From Butyricicoccus porcorum (GTDB taxonomy: Bacteria; Bacillota; Clostridia; Oscillospirales; Butyricicoccaceae), in NCBI RefSeq assembly GCF_002157465.1, contig NZ_NHOC01000019.1, forward strand, positions 1-64,000: 64,000 nucleotides of DNA. The letters are read 5' to 3'. Under the pieces are notes generated by a model, which saw nothing but the letters and a program-made list of their open reading frames with translations, had not been told where the DNA came from and ran no database searches. A program made the translations under genes and the position numbers. Numbering within the stretch: the first letter of the stretch is position 1; each line of letters starts with the position of its first letter. Below, in pieces: positions 63,823 to 64,000 of the stretch.

Positions 63823-64000
63823 ATGGCAAATCCGGTACTCGTCGTTATGGCTGCTGGCATGGGCTCCCGTTACGGCGGTCTCAAGCAGATCGATCCGGTC
63901 GGCCCGAACGGTCAGATCATTATGAATTATTCTATTTATGACGCCTGGAAGGCCGGCTTCCGCCGCGTTGTGTTTATCATAAAGGAAGAACTGCTGGATG
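63823..64000 (+). CDS. Sugar-nucleotide or NTP transferase, N-terminal part
   Basis: 59 complete codons, cut by the window end. ATG at 63823 with AAGGAGG at 8-9 nt. The start LVVMAAGMGSRYGGLKQIDP is the nucleotide-binding signature of the GT-A nucleotidyltransferase family (GxGxR...K), followed by GPNGQIIMNYSIYDAWKAGF. Probably a sugar-1-phosphate nucleotidyltransferase; specificity cannot be told from this part. Confidence 0.88.
   Translation, partial: MANPVLVVMAAGMGSRYGGLKQIDPVGPNGQIIMNYSIYDAWKAGFRRVVFIIKEELLD

Overview
The window looks like chromosome from a spore-forming, anaerobic, fairly GC-rich Clostridia (Bacillota) bacterium, probably a gut Oscillospirales relative. This is inferred from the type Z ribosomal protein S14, the zinc-LID adenylate kinase, a spoIIE gene, the Gram-positive nusA-ylxRQ-infB order, and the first two genes, which match the purine-degrading/selenium-linked molybdenum hydroxylase loci of gut anaerobes. 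No rRNA gene or CRISPR array was seen. Nearly all housekeeping genes are on the minus strand.

Layout. 1-2725 (+): the 3' end of a xanthine dehydrogenase-type molybdenum hydroxylase with a ferredoxin tail, then a short YgfK-like iron-sulfur protein. 2755-5698: remnant of an integrative element (lower GC) with a coiled-coil membrane protein, an N-terminally truncated hsdR and an N-terminally truncated large serine recombinase; its two ends rebuild both an attP-like palindrome and a perfect terminator hairpin that served as attB. 5712-10030: a DUF134-NifX fusion regulator, a zinc-dependent PLC-like protein, a radical SAM protein, an acidic membrane protein and an aromatic-acid-exporter-like protein. 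10072-15231 (-): glycolytic operon pgk-tpiA-gpmI-eno with hairpins in every gap. 15393-16764: trmL-degV. 16975-25095 (-): rimP-nusA-ylxR-ylxQ-infB-rbfA-nrnA-truB-ribF. 25239-26663: a polysaccharide flippase.

26884-42419 (-): the complete S10-spc-alpha ribosomal protein superoperon, rpsJ to rplQ, including secY, adk, map, infA, rpmJ and rpoA, with one promoter at the front and a 330-nt structured leader. 42913-45157: dus and an unusual single-chain ECF sigma/anti-sigma fusion. 45297-50413: a DedA protein, a small membrane protein, spoIIE, rarA and a tRNA-Met-Glu-Val cluster with a consensus promoter. 50564-57907 (-): a transglutaminase-like protein, prmA, a degenerate homocysteine-methyltransferase-like protein, argS, DUF1934, murI and ddl. 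58122-59027: asparaginase. 59275-60033 (+): a 0.76-kb transcription unit with a strong promoter, many hairpins, a terminator and no credible ORF, which I call a candidate large structured non-coding RNA. 60148-64000: rnr, an LCP cell-wall ligase and the start of a nucleotidyltransferase.

Most of the window is growth machinery: glycolysis, translation, secretion, and peptidoglycan precursor supply (murI, ddl, LCP). The parts most worth attention are the candidate large RNA, the element inserted into a terminator, the sigma/anti-sigma fusion and the ribosomal operon leader.
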